Assembly: GCA_027306915.1 (NCBI GenBank)
Contig: DAHUYW010000044.1
Coordinates: 1-32,851, forward strand
Length of the DNA stretch: 32,851 nt
Origin: Spirochaetales bacterium
Lineage (GTDB): Bacteria; Spirochaetota; Spirochaetia; DAHUYW01
Direction: 5' to 3'
The translations under genes were made by a program, and so were the position numbers. The notes beneath the pieces were generated by a model, which worked only from the letters and a program-made list of their open reading frames with translations, did not search any database and was not told where the DNA came from. Below are positions 26,176 to 32,851 of this stretch, in pieces (position 1 is the first letter of the stretch; every line of letters starts with the position of its first letter).

Positions 26176-26182
26176 CCCCCCC
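26176..26182. repeat. Seven-base tract separating the hsdM ATG from its reading frame
   Basis: Seven C on the plus strand, seven G in the hsdM sense, 27 bases after ATG 26211. With eight G the ATG reads [12 protein letters not shown] then [14 protein letters not shown] into the HTH; with seven it reads into a stop near 26125. Confidence 0.65.
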
Positions 26183-26203
26183 TTCGCGTCCCTGCGGTAC
26201 CCC

Positions 26204-26233
26204 TTGTCCATCTCGCCTCGCCCGGGGTATAAA
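26204..26233 (+). promoter_or_regulatory. Promoter of the D,D-carboxypeptidase gene
   Basis: TTGTCC (26204-26209) and TATAAA (26228-26233), 18-base spacer, start near 26240. The same AT-rich box reads TTTTATACC on the minus strand and may also serve as -10 for hsdM, whose ATG is at 26211. Confidence 0.45.
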
Positions 26234-26268
26234 ACTTCGGCATGTCCACTTGCACGGTCTTTCACCGG

Positions 26269-27564
26269 ATGGCCCGCCCCCTCCTTATCACCCTGGGGTT
26301 TGCACTCCTTGCCCTCCTTCCGCATGCAGCGTCCGCGCTCTCGCTCGCAAAGCCGCCGGCGCTCACCGCAAAGTCGGCGATCCTCATCGAGGAGGAGAGC
26401 GGCAGGGTGCTCTATGCCTACAACGCCGATGAGCCCTTTCCGCCCGCGAGCTTGACGAAGATGGTGACGCTCGAGATCGTGCTCGATCAGATCGACGAGG
26501 GGCTTCTCGACCCCGCGCAGATCGTGATCCCGAGCGCCAACTCCTGGGCTGTCAATCAGCCGACCGGCTCCTCGCTTATGTTCCTTGGCCCGCACCAGCA
26601 GCTCACGATCCAGCAGCTCCTCGAAGGGCTCACGATCGCATCGGGCAACGACGCCGCCGTAGAGCTCGCCGACCTCGTCGCCGGCTCCGTTCCCGACTTC
26701 GTCGAGCTCATGAATCAGGAGGTCCAGCGGCTCGGCTTTCGCCAGATGCACTTCGTCGATCCGGCGGGAATCCACTCGGCGAACCGCATCACCGCCCGCG
26801 AATACGCGGAGTTTTGCCGCCGCTTCATCCGCCTTCATCCCGATGCGCTTCCCGATCTCCTCTCGGTCAAGAAGATCGTCTACCCGCTGCCCGAGAATCT
26901 CACGGGCGACAATCATCAGCAGCCGATAATCCAGTTCAACCGCAACCTCCTGCTCTGGAAGAACGACGGCGTCGACGGCCTCAAGACCGGCTACATCGAC
27001 CAGTCCGGGTACAACAGCGCCGTCACTGCGGAGCGCGACGGCATGCGCCTGATCGCGGTTGTCCTGGGCATCCCCGGCCACATCGGAGACCCGGCGGCCG
27101 AGCGCCAGCGCGAGGTCGAAAGCGAAGCCCTCCTTGACTGGGGTTTTTCGAACTTTGTTCTCGTGCGCCCCCCCTACGATCCCCCTACCCTCGTGCGAGT
27201 GTGGAAGGGCCGCGACAGGTGGGTCGACCTCGCACCGGCAAGCGAGCCCGTCGCCGTGGTGCCTCGCAGCGAGGCCGGTGAGGTCAGCTGCGTGGTTCGC
27301 CAGGAGAGGGAAGCAATAGCTCCCATCCGTCAGGGAGAGCCCTTGGGACACCTCGTGGTGATGGCGGATGGGAAGGAGCTTGCCGCCTTTCCCCTCTGGG
27401 CAACCCATCCCGTTGCGCAAGGCGGAATCTTTCGCAGGGCGGCGGATTCGGTGTGGCTCTGGGTGCGCGGGATGTTCGGCCCGCACGCGCGCGCCGATTC
27501 AAGGTATGAGGCGAAAATCCCTACGCAAGCGTTGGCGGGATCGTCGAAAGCTACATTTCGGTAG
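26269..27564 (+). CDS. D-alanyl-D-alanine carboxypeptidase, PBP5/6 type (S11)
   Basis: 431 residues from ATG 26269, with a signal peptide ([20 protein letters not shown]). The serine-peptidase domain has all three motifs: S61-LT-K64, S125-G-N127 and K239-T-G. A PBP5_C beta domain (about 280-375) follows, then a C-terminal segment that could be the amphipathic membrane anchor. It removes terminal D-alanine from pentapeptides in the periplasm and limits cross-linking. The ATG at 26242 is in frame but only about two bases after the predicted transcription start, so it would need leaderless translation; 26269 is preferred although it also lacks a clear ribosome site. The gene is divergent from hsdM with almost no spacer. 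Confidence 0.88.
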   Translation: MARPLLITLGFALLALLPHAASALSLAKPPALTAKSAILIEEESGRVLYAYNADEPFPPASLTKMVTLEIVLDQIDEGLLDPAQIVIPSANSWAVNQPTGSSLMFLGPHQQLTIQQLLEGLTIASGNDAAVELADLVAGSVPDFVELMNQEVQRLGFRQMHFVDPAGIHSANRITAREYAEFCRRFIRLHPDALPDLLSVKKIVYPLPENLTGDNHQQPIIQFNRNLLLWKNDGVDGLKTGYIDQSGYNSAVTAERDGMRLIAVVLGIPGHIGDPAAERQREVESEALLDWGFSNFVLVRPPYDPPTLVRVWKGRDRWVDLAPASEPVAVVPRSEAGEVSCVVRQEREAIAPIRQGEPLGHLVVMADGKELAAFPLWATHPVAQGGIFRRAADSVWLWVRGMFGPHARADSRYEAKIPTQALAGSSKATFR

Positions 27565-27847
27565 ATTATGGCTCGTTGCCCTGCGCCGACCGCTCGCCCC
27601 TTCCTGGGGGCCGCGCCTCTACCGGAGGATCGCGATCGCGCTGCCCGCTCCGCGCGTCGCGACGACATCGAGAGGTAACCCTCTCATCCACAACAAGATA
27701 CCTGCTGCCCGACCGCTCTCGTGCCGTGTCCGCGGGATCGCGGAATACCCGGTGCCGCCCTCCCGTCGATCGCCCGGGATCGATCCGTCGTCTCGCTTCG
27801 TCGATGGCACGCTTATTGCATTAAGTAGGGGACAGACGGAGGATCTT

Positions 27848-28510
27848 ATGAACGGTATGACAGTTGGATTGGCAATGCTCCCGAGAACGAGAGAGAGGAT
27901 TGAGCCGGAGGCAGGCGGCTTCGACGTGGCCTCCCACGTAGACGGCTTCGTCGACGTTCTCTTTTCCGTTCTCGTTTTTCGAAACCCGGCCGTGGAGGGT
28001 GTCGCGTTCTATGTGCGCCACGGAACCGGCTCGCAGACGCCCGACGGCGGAAGCGCGGAGAAACTTCGCACGTGCTATCTGTTCGAGCTCGCGTGCTACC
28101 TGCTTTTCGCGCTCGACGCGTGGCACGCCGGGAAAGGGCTAGAGAGGTTGCGTGACACCATTTTCCGGGGAGTGGTCCTTCCGCGCTTCTTTTCCGTTTT
28201 CGATCTTCCCGCCCACATCACCAACCTGGAGGAGGTTGTCGTGAGCCGCCTGGAGGCCTACCGCCTGCTCGCAGCGAAACCCGACGCCGACACCCGCTTC
28301 TACTTCATGCAGGCCGTCGTCGGCTCTGCATTCGGCGGCGGACCGCGCGTGGAGCCCTACACCCCGGACTATCCGCTCATTTCCGACAACCTGGTGCTCG
28401 CGATGGCGGCGCTCAACGATCTCACCGCCTTTGTGACCGGAAGGCTGCCGCTGTGCTACGGCGCTCTCGGCTCGTTTTACGAGCGTCTCTACTCGTCGAC
28501 CAGCCGGTAG
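27848..28510 (+). CDS. Protein of unknown function
   Basis: 220 residues; I do not recognise the family. GGAGGA four bases before ATG 27848 makes the start clear, although the frame is open upstream to 27368. There is no signal peptide. The composition is mainly helical with hydrophobic and aromatic stretches (VDGFVDVLFSVLVFRNPAVE, CYLFELACYLLFALDAW, GVVLPRFFSVFDLPAH); these look like a soluble helical bundle more than membrane spans. The stop lies 22 bases inside the 3' end of the convergent kdpE gene, so the two transcripts must overlap. The 283-base gap before it (27565-27847) contains no gene or convincing promoter that I can identify. Confidence 0.7.
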   Translation: MNGMTVGLAMLPRTRERIEPEAGGFDVASHVDGFVDVLFSVLVFRNPAVEGVAFYVRHGTGSQTPDGGSAEKLRTCYLFELACYLLFALDAWHAGKGLERLRDTIFRGVVLPRFFSVFDLPAHITNLEEVVVSRLEAYRLLAAKPDADTRFYFMQAVVGSAFGGGPRVEPYTPDYPLISDNLVLAMAALNDLTAFVTGRLPLCYGALGSFYERLYSSTSR

Positions 28511-29190
28511 CCCACCCCCAGCTCGGTGAGCAGGTAGCGCGGCTGGGCCGGATCGCCCTCGATCTTGCGCCGGAGGGAAGCCATGTAGACCCGAAGGTAC
28601 TGGGTTTGCTCGCCGCTCATCGGCCCCCACACCTCGCGGAGCAAGAAGTTGTGCGTGAGCACCTTGCCGGAAAATCGGACGAGAACGGCAAGGAGACGAT
28701 ACTCGATTGGAGTGAGGTGGACCTCCTCCGATCCGAGCAGGACGCGCCGACGCTCGAGATCGACCTCGAGCTCGCCGACCCGATAGCGAGTCTCGCCGCC
28801 CTCCTCCGCAAGGGGGCGGGCGGCCCTCCGCAGCGAGACGCGGATTCGCGCGAGAAGCTCTCCCACGCCGAAGGGCTTGGTGAGGTAGTCGTCCGCCCCC
28901 GCGTCGAGAGCCGCGACCTTATCCCGCTCCTGTCCCCGCGCGGAAAGCACGATGATCGGAACGCGGCTCCACTCGCGAAGCCGAGTGATGACCGCGAGAC
29001 CGTCGATGTCGGGAAGCCCGAGATCGAGAATGACGACATCGGGGACGTGAGAGGCGGCAAGGGCGATCCCTTCGTTGCCGAGGCCGGTCTCGATCGTCTT
29101 GTAGTCCTGGCTCGCGAGGGAGACCCGCAGGAAGCTCTGGATGTGCCGGTCATCCTCGATGACAAGGATCAGCGGCTTCTGTCCTTCCAT
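28489..29190 (-). CDS. kdpE: KdpE response regulator
   Basis: 233 residues, OmpR/KdpE family. The receiver domain (about 7-120) has acidic residues E12/D13/D14, phosphorylation site D56 (VVILDLGLPD) and K105 (LTKPFG). The winged-helix DNA-binding domain (about 135-230) has LTPIEYRLL and GYRLVDE. With KdpD it activates the K+-uptake ATPase operon under potassium limitation or osmotic stress. It follows kdpD by five bases. The last gene of the kdp cluster here, it converges and overlaps with the unknown gene at its 3' end. Confidence 0.95.
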   Translation of the reverse strand: MEGQKPLILVIEDDRHIQSFLRVSLASQDYKTIETGLGNEGIALAASHVPDVVILDLGLPDIDGLAVITRLREWSRVPIIVLSARGQERDKVAALDAGADDYLTKPFGVGELLARIRVSLRRAARPLAEEGGETRYRVGELEVDLERRRVLLGSEEVHLTPIEYRLLAVLVRFSGKVLTHNFLLREVWGPMSGEQTQYLRVYMASLRRKIEGDPAQPRYLLTELGVGYRLVDE

Positions 29191-29195
29191 TACTG

Positions 29196-31928
29196 TTAGG
29201 CGTCCGTGCCTTCGGGGGAACCCGCTTCGCCGATGGTCGCGAGGGGATTCTCGCCGGCGAGAGGAAGCGAAAAGGAAAAGATGGCGCCTCCTCCTGGCCG
29301 ATTCTCGGCGTGGATCTCCCCGCCGTGCGCGTCAACTATCGCTTTGCAGATCGAAAGTCCGAGCCCGGCGCCCCGCCTGAAGGCTTCCCGCTGCGGTTTG
29401 CCGCGATAGAACTTCACGAAGAGGTTTTCGAGGTCTTCCGCCGCGATTCCCGACCCCCGGTCCGCGAATATGAAGGTTGCGCGGTCGCGCTCAACCTGGA
29501 CGCGAATCTCGATGGGGCTGCCCTCGGGGGTATACTTGATCGCGTTGTCGAGGATGTTCGTAATGACCTGCTCGATAAGGCTCCCGTCCATCGGAACCAT
29601 GGTGATCTGCGGGGGTATTGCGACAGAGACGGGGCGGCCGATGAGCCTTTGCTTCAGGTGGAGAAGCACCGAGGCGATGATGTCGTCCACCGCCTCCCAC
29701 TGCCTGGCGATCGCGACGCTCTCACTCTCTAGGCGCGTCATCGAGAGGAGATTCTCCACGAGCTGCGTCAGCCAGTTCGCATCGTCGAAGATGTTCTTGA
29801 GGAGACGCTTGCGCGCCTCCGGCCGAAGCTCCTCGTCCTTGTCCAACAGGGTGCTGCTCGCTCCCGCGATGCCGGCAAGGGGGGAGCGGATATCGTGGGA
29901 GATCGATCGAAGGAGTGAGTTCCGGAGGCGCTCGCTTTCGGCTTGAACGAGGATTTTCTGCGATTCCTCGGCCAGCTGATCTCGCTCCAGGGCGAGCGCT
30001 ATCTGGGCGGCGAAGGTCTCGAGGAGATAGCGCTGCTCCGGGCGAAGCTCGCCGCGGCCGGTCGGGCGAATCCCCAGGACGCCGAAGCCGCCTGCCGAGC
30101 CCGCGAGGGGCAGGTAGAGGGCGTGCGCGCCCGGAAGGGTATCGGTGCCGAGCCCCGCCATCTGATTGTGCTCAAGCGCCCATCGGGCGACCGCGCGCTC
30201 CGCCCCGTCGTGCAGGAGGCTGCTCGTGTCTTGTGCCGGCGAGACGAGCTCGCCTGCCTCATCTTTCAAGAAGATCACCACCTCGCCCCGCAGGAGTCCC
30301 GTGAGCTCGGACTCGGCGATGTTCGCGATCTGGTTTGTCCCGGAGGTCTTCGAGAGGTTTCGGGTAAGGCGGTAGAGCGGCTCTATTCTCCGCTCCCGCT
30401 CGACGGAAAGCTGGGCCTGACGGCTCAAGCGCGAGGTCAAGGTGCTCGTGACGAGGGTCACGACGAGCATCACGAAGAAAGTCAGGAAGTACTGGGTGTC
30501 GCTCACCGCGATGCTTAAGCGGGGCGGGACGAAGAACACGTCGAAGGAGAGCACGCCGGCGACCGACGCAACGATTCCCAAGGCTCGGCCGCAGAGGACC
30601 GTGACGAGGAACACCCCGAGGACGAAGACCATCACGATGTTCGCTACCGAGAGCCCGGCGGCATCGAGCGCGAGCGAGACAAGGTTGGTCGCAATGAGGA
30701 GAGCGAGGGCAAGGAGGGCCGAGCGGCCGCTTATATGCTCCCTAACGCGACCGGAGGTTCGGCGCCTCGCTTCCCCCGGCAGACCGGGAATGACGTACAC
30801 CGCGATGTCCCCGCTCGTGTCGAGACGCTCGCTTACGATGTTCTTTCGGAAAGGGGCAAGCAGCGGGCGCCTATCCGGGTGCTTGCCGATGACGATCTTC
30901 GTAGCGTTGCGCAGCCGGGCGTAGGCAAGGATCTCGGCGGGCACGTTCTCCCCGCGGATGGTCGCGACCTCCGCCCCGAGCTCCTCGGCGAGCCGAAGGT
31001 TCTCATAGAGGCGACTCCGCGTTTCGGGGTCCCAATCGACGGCCCCCGAGGTCTCGACGTGCAGCGCTATCCACTTCGCATGGAAGACGAGGGCCATCCG
31101 GCGCGCCTGGCGAATGACGTCGGCCGAGGTCGGGGTGGGCCCCACGCAGACAAGCAGGTGCTCGGCGGTGGGAATCACCTTGAGCTCCGCTCGGGCGAGG
31201 CGGGCGCTCTCGACCTCGATATTGATGCGATCGGCGGCGCGCCGTAATGCGATCTCGCGGAGGGCAACGAGGTTGGCCTTCTGGAAGAACCTCGTCATGG
31301 CGCTTCGCGCCTGGCTCGGGAGGTAGACCTTGCCCTCCGCAAGCCTGCGGAGCAGCTCCTCGGGCGGCAGATCGATAATCTCGATTTGGGCCGCGCGGTC
31401 AAACACCTCATCCGGTACGGTCTCCCGCACGACCACACCGGTTGCCTTCGAGACGACGTCATTGAGACTTTCGATGTGCTGGACGTTGAGGGTGGTGTAG
31501 ACGTCGATCCCCGCTTCCAGAAGATCGAGGATGTCCTGCCAGCGCTTTCGGTGGCGCATGCCGGGGGCATTGGTGTGGGCGAACTCGTCGACGATGATAA
31601 GCCTCGGCCGCCGCCCGAGCGCGCCCGCGAGGTCGAAGTCCGAAAGGTTAACGCCGCGGTAGCTTACGGCAATGGGCGGAAGCTGCTCGAGCCCGGAGAG
31701 GAGCGCCTCGGTCTCGACCCGACCGTGGGGCTCGACATACCCCACGACTACTTCGACGCCCGCCTTCTTCTGATCGTGGGCCGCCCGGAGCATCGCGTAG
31801 GTTTTTCCCACCCCCGCCGCGTAACCGAAGAAGATCTTGAGGACTCCTCTCGCCTCTTGGGCCCGCTCGGCGGTGATCTGCGACAGGAGCCGGTCGGGGT
31901 CGGGACGCTGGTCGTCGCCGTTCGTCAT
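29196..31928 (-). CDS. kdpD: KdpD osmosensitive K+-channel sensor histidine kinase
   Basis: 910 residues, full length. Cytosolic N-terminal KdpD domain with Walker A GYAAGVGKT (35-43) and Walker B LIIVDEFAHTN; universal-stress-like domain (about 255-370); four closely spaced membrane helices (about 400-500); GAF-like domain (about 520-660); then kinase with H678 in the SISHDIRSPL box, the N box (ILDNAIKYTPEG) and glycine boxes (DRGSGI, GAGLGLSI). It phosphorylates KdpE when potassium is low. The ATG at 31928 is 19 bases after the kdpC stop. Nothing is missing from the usual architecture. Confidence 0.95.
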   Translation of the reverse strand: MTNGDDQRPDPDRLLSQITAERAQEARGVLKIFFGYAAGVGKTYAMLRAAHDQKKAGVEVVVGYVEPHGRVETEALLSGLEQLPPIAVSYRGVNLSDFDLAGALGRRPRLIIVDEFAHTNAPGMRHRKRWQDILDLLEAGIDVYTTLNVQHIESLNDVVSKATGVVVRETVPDEVFDRAAQIEIIDLPPEELLRRLAEGKVYLPSQARSAMTRFFQKANLVALREIALRRAADRINIEVESARLARAELKVIPTAEHLLVCVGPTPTSADVIRQARRMALVFHAKWIALHVETSGAVDWDPETRSRLYENLRLAEELGAEVATIRGENVPAEILAYARLRNATKIVIGKHPDRRPLLAPFRKNIVSERLDTSGDIAVYVIPGLPGEARRRTSGRVREHISGRSALLALALLIATNLVSLALDAAGLSVANIVMVFVLGVFLVTVLCGRALGIVASVAGVLSFDVFFVPPRLSIAVSDTQYFLTFFVMLVVTLVTSTLTSRLSRQAQLSVERERRIEPLYRLTRNLSKTSGTNQIANIAESELTGLLRGEVVIFLKDEAGELVSPAQDTSSLLHDGAERAVARWALEHNQMAGLGTDTLPGAHALYLPLAGSAGGFGVLGIRPTGRGELRPEQRYLLETFAAQIALALERDQLAEESQKILVQAESERLRNSLLRSISHDIRSPLAGIAGASSTLLDKDEELRPEARKRLLKNIFDDANWLTQLVENLLSMTRLESESVAIARQWEAVDDIIASVLLHLKQRLIGRPVSVAIPPQITMVPMDGSLIEQVITNILDNAIKYTPEGSPIEIRVQVERDRATFIFADRGSGIAAEDLENLFVKFYRGKPQREAFRRGAGLGLSICKAIVDAHGGEIHAENRPGGGAIFSFSLPLAGENPLATIGEAGSPEGTDA

Positions 31929-31947
31929 GGGCGCTCATCCTTCGCGG

Positions 31948-32610
31948 TTATTGTAGTCGATCCAGCGCAAGATTCAACTCGAGGACGTTCACGCGTGGCT
32001 CCCCGATGACTCCGAAGGTGCGCCCCCGGATGTGCTTCGCTACGAGCGCCCGCACCTCTGCGCGCGGGAGGCTGCGTGCAGCCGCGACTCGATCCACCTG
32101 ATAGAAGGCGGCCGCCGGGCTAATATCGGGATCGAGACCGCTTCCCGAGGCGGTGACGAGATCGGCGGGAACCGGCATCCCAATGGCCGACGGCTGCGCA
32201 CCGGCGGCCTTCTGTGCCGTCAGGAGCGCACGCACCCGCGCCTCGATCGTCTTTTCCAGACTGGCGCCCGCCGGCGTCAGGTTCGATCCGCCCGAAAGCG
32301 AGCCGTCGTAAGGGTCCGGCGAGGTGGCGGAGGGGCGGCCCCAGAAGTAGCCGGGCTCGTCGAAGTACTGGCCGATGAGGTATGATCCAATCACCTTGCC
32401 CTTCTGAGCTATCAGGCTTCCGTTCGCCTGCCGGGGAAAGACTCCTTGAGCGATCCCGGTGACGACGAGCGGATAGGCGGCCCCCAGAAGCAGCGTCATG
32501 ACGATCAAGAACAAGATGCTTTCCGCGATGGACTTCCCCTTCTTGGAAACCTTCGTCGCTACGGGCGCACGGGCCGCACCAAAGCTATCCGTCATGTTCA
32601 TGTCTCCCAT
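31948..32610 (-). CDS. kdpC: KdpC subunit of the potassium-transporting ATPase
   Basis: 220 residues from ATG 32610: one N-terminal membrane helix (about 30-50), then the periplasmic domain with family motifs [30 protein letters not shown] and [14 protein letters not shown]. KdpC stabilises the KdpFABC complex and helps potassium loading. AGGAGGG eight bases before ATG 32610 defines the start; the frame is open up to 32658, which would overlap kdpB. kdpB lies 13 bases upstream and kdpD 19 bases downstream, all one operon. Confidence 0.94.
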   Translation of the reverse strand: MGDMNMTDSFGAARAPVATKVSKKGKSIAESILFLIVMTLLLGAAYPLVVTGIAQGVFPRQANGSLIAQKGKVIGSYLIGQYFDEPGYFWGRPSATSPDPYDGSLSGGSNLTPAGASLEKTIEARVRALLTAQKAAGAQPSAIGMPVPADLVTASGSGLDPDISPAAAFYQVDRVAAARSLPRAEVRALVAKHIRGRTFGVIGEPRVNVLELNLALDRLQ

Positions 32611-32623
32611 ATCCACAGCCCTC

Positions 32624-32851
32624 CTACGCCAGCCCCAGCGAGTGAACAAGCATGTCAATCAGCTTGATCCCGGGGAACGGGACGATGAGCCCCCCTAGCC
32701 CATAGATCAAGAGGTTCCGCCGCAGCATCGCCTGCGCGGAGGCGGCCCGCTGTCGAACCCCGCGGAGCGCAAGCGGGATGAGCGCGATGATGATGAGGGC
32801 GTTGAAGATCACTGCGGAGAGGATCGCGCTTTCGGGACTATGAAGCCTCAT
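32624..32851 (-). CDS. kdpB: KdpB, C-terminal end only (gene continues past the window)
   Basis: The last 75 residues of the P-type ATPase subunit KdpB. Visible are the final membrane helices, with the highly conserved [20 protein letters not shown], then [13 protein letters not shown] and the end [11 protein letters not shown]. The catalytic phosphorylation site is beyond the window edge. The Met at 32851 is internal, not the start. It leads into kdpC with a 13-base gap. Confidence 0.93.
   Translation of the reverse strand: MRLHSPESAILSAVIFNALIIIALIPLALRGVRQRAASAQAMLRRNLLIYGLGGLIVPFPGIKLIDMLVHSLGLA

Noticed and set aside
24239..26455. 738-codon plus-strand open frame opposite hsdM and hsdS
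   Set aside because: It is a shadow of the coding frames on the other strand, with Arg/Gly/Pro-rich translation, no domain and no ribosome site.
27168..27174. C7 tract in the D,D-carboxypeptidase gene
   Set aside because: In frame, near the middle of the C-terminal domain of a housekeeping enzyme. It shows that seven-base runs occur by chance here, so I do not propose phase variation for it.
27695..27715. AAGATACCTGCTGCC as another Zur-type site
   Set aside because: Only the central GATACC matches; neither half-site AATGATA nor TCTC(A/G)TT is present.
27368..27847. N-terminal extension of the unknown protein
   Set aside because: The frame is open but overlaps the end of the carboxypeptidase gene and has no coding character; the GGAGGA site before ATG 27848 marks the start.
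1..32851. CRISPR arrays, tRNA or rRNA genes, insertion sequences
   Set aside because: I looked for regularly spaced repeats, tRNA T-loop and CCA patterns, and transposase motifs, and found none.

Overview
The window is GC-rich, densely coded DNA from a diderm bacterium. Diderm character is shown by an OprB-type porin, periplasmic lipoproteins and periplasmic amidases. The M23 peptidase leader and the N-terminal domain of the second amidase resemble spirochaete proteins, so a high-GC member of the Spirochaetota (isolate or metagenome bin) is my best guess. No rRNA, tRNA or phylogenetic marker is present to prove it.

Layout. 1-1041: C-terminally cut M23 murein peptidase (-). 1042-1659: decayed DNA with remnants of a Rossmann-fold NAD(P)-binding protein and a TMEM175-type channel. 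1660-2436: secreted C39-like protein. 2482-7360: tight minus-strand operon ycgR-ycgQ-ankyrin-DUF1007-Sco1. 7447-8518: znuA, divergent from that operon. 8616-13384: VanY-type carboxypeptidase, an amidase, an OprB porin and a second amidase. 13453-16597: znuC, two different permease genes and a Fur/Zur-family regulator. 16679-18583: putative zinc-metallopeptidase lipoprotein (-). 18783-26211: a type I restriction-modification locus on the minus strand (hsdM-hsdS-hsdR, a YgjP-like metallopeptidase, a probable abiF-type small RNA and a broken Abi/HEPN gene). 26269-27564: PBP5-type D,D-carboxypeptidase. 27848-28510: unknown protein. 28489-32851: kdpE, kdpD, kdpC and the end of kdpB (-).

The main signal is a zinc regulon visible from the sequence alone. 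A 19-bp operator, AATGATA-N5-TCTC(A/G)TT-like, occurs in pairs spaced 54 and 52 bp around the promoters of znuA and znuC. In each pair one copy touches the -35 box and the other covers the start of transcription. A fifth copy lies at the -35 box of the HExxH lipoprotein gene. The zur gene sits at the end of znuCBB. The divergent ycgRQ/ankyrin/DUF1007/Sco1 operon starts next to one of the operators, so it is probably co-regulated and may be a second metal-handling system. Several predicted zinc-dependent wall hydrolases are interleaved with these genes.

The second signal is variability in the defence locus. There is a nine-base G/C tract inside hsdS. hsdM has a seven-base tract that separates its only good ATG from its reading frame. 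The Abi toxin gene is internally deleted and frameshifted, while its upstream small-RNA locus (promoter, hairpin, T9) still looks intact.
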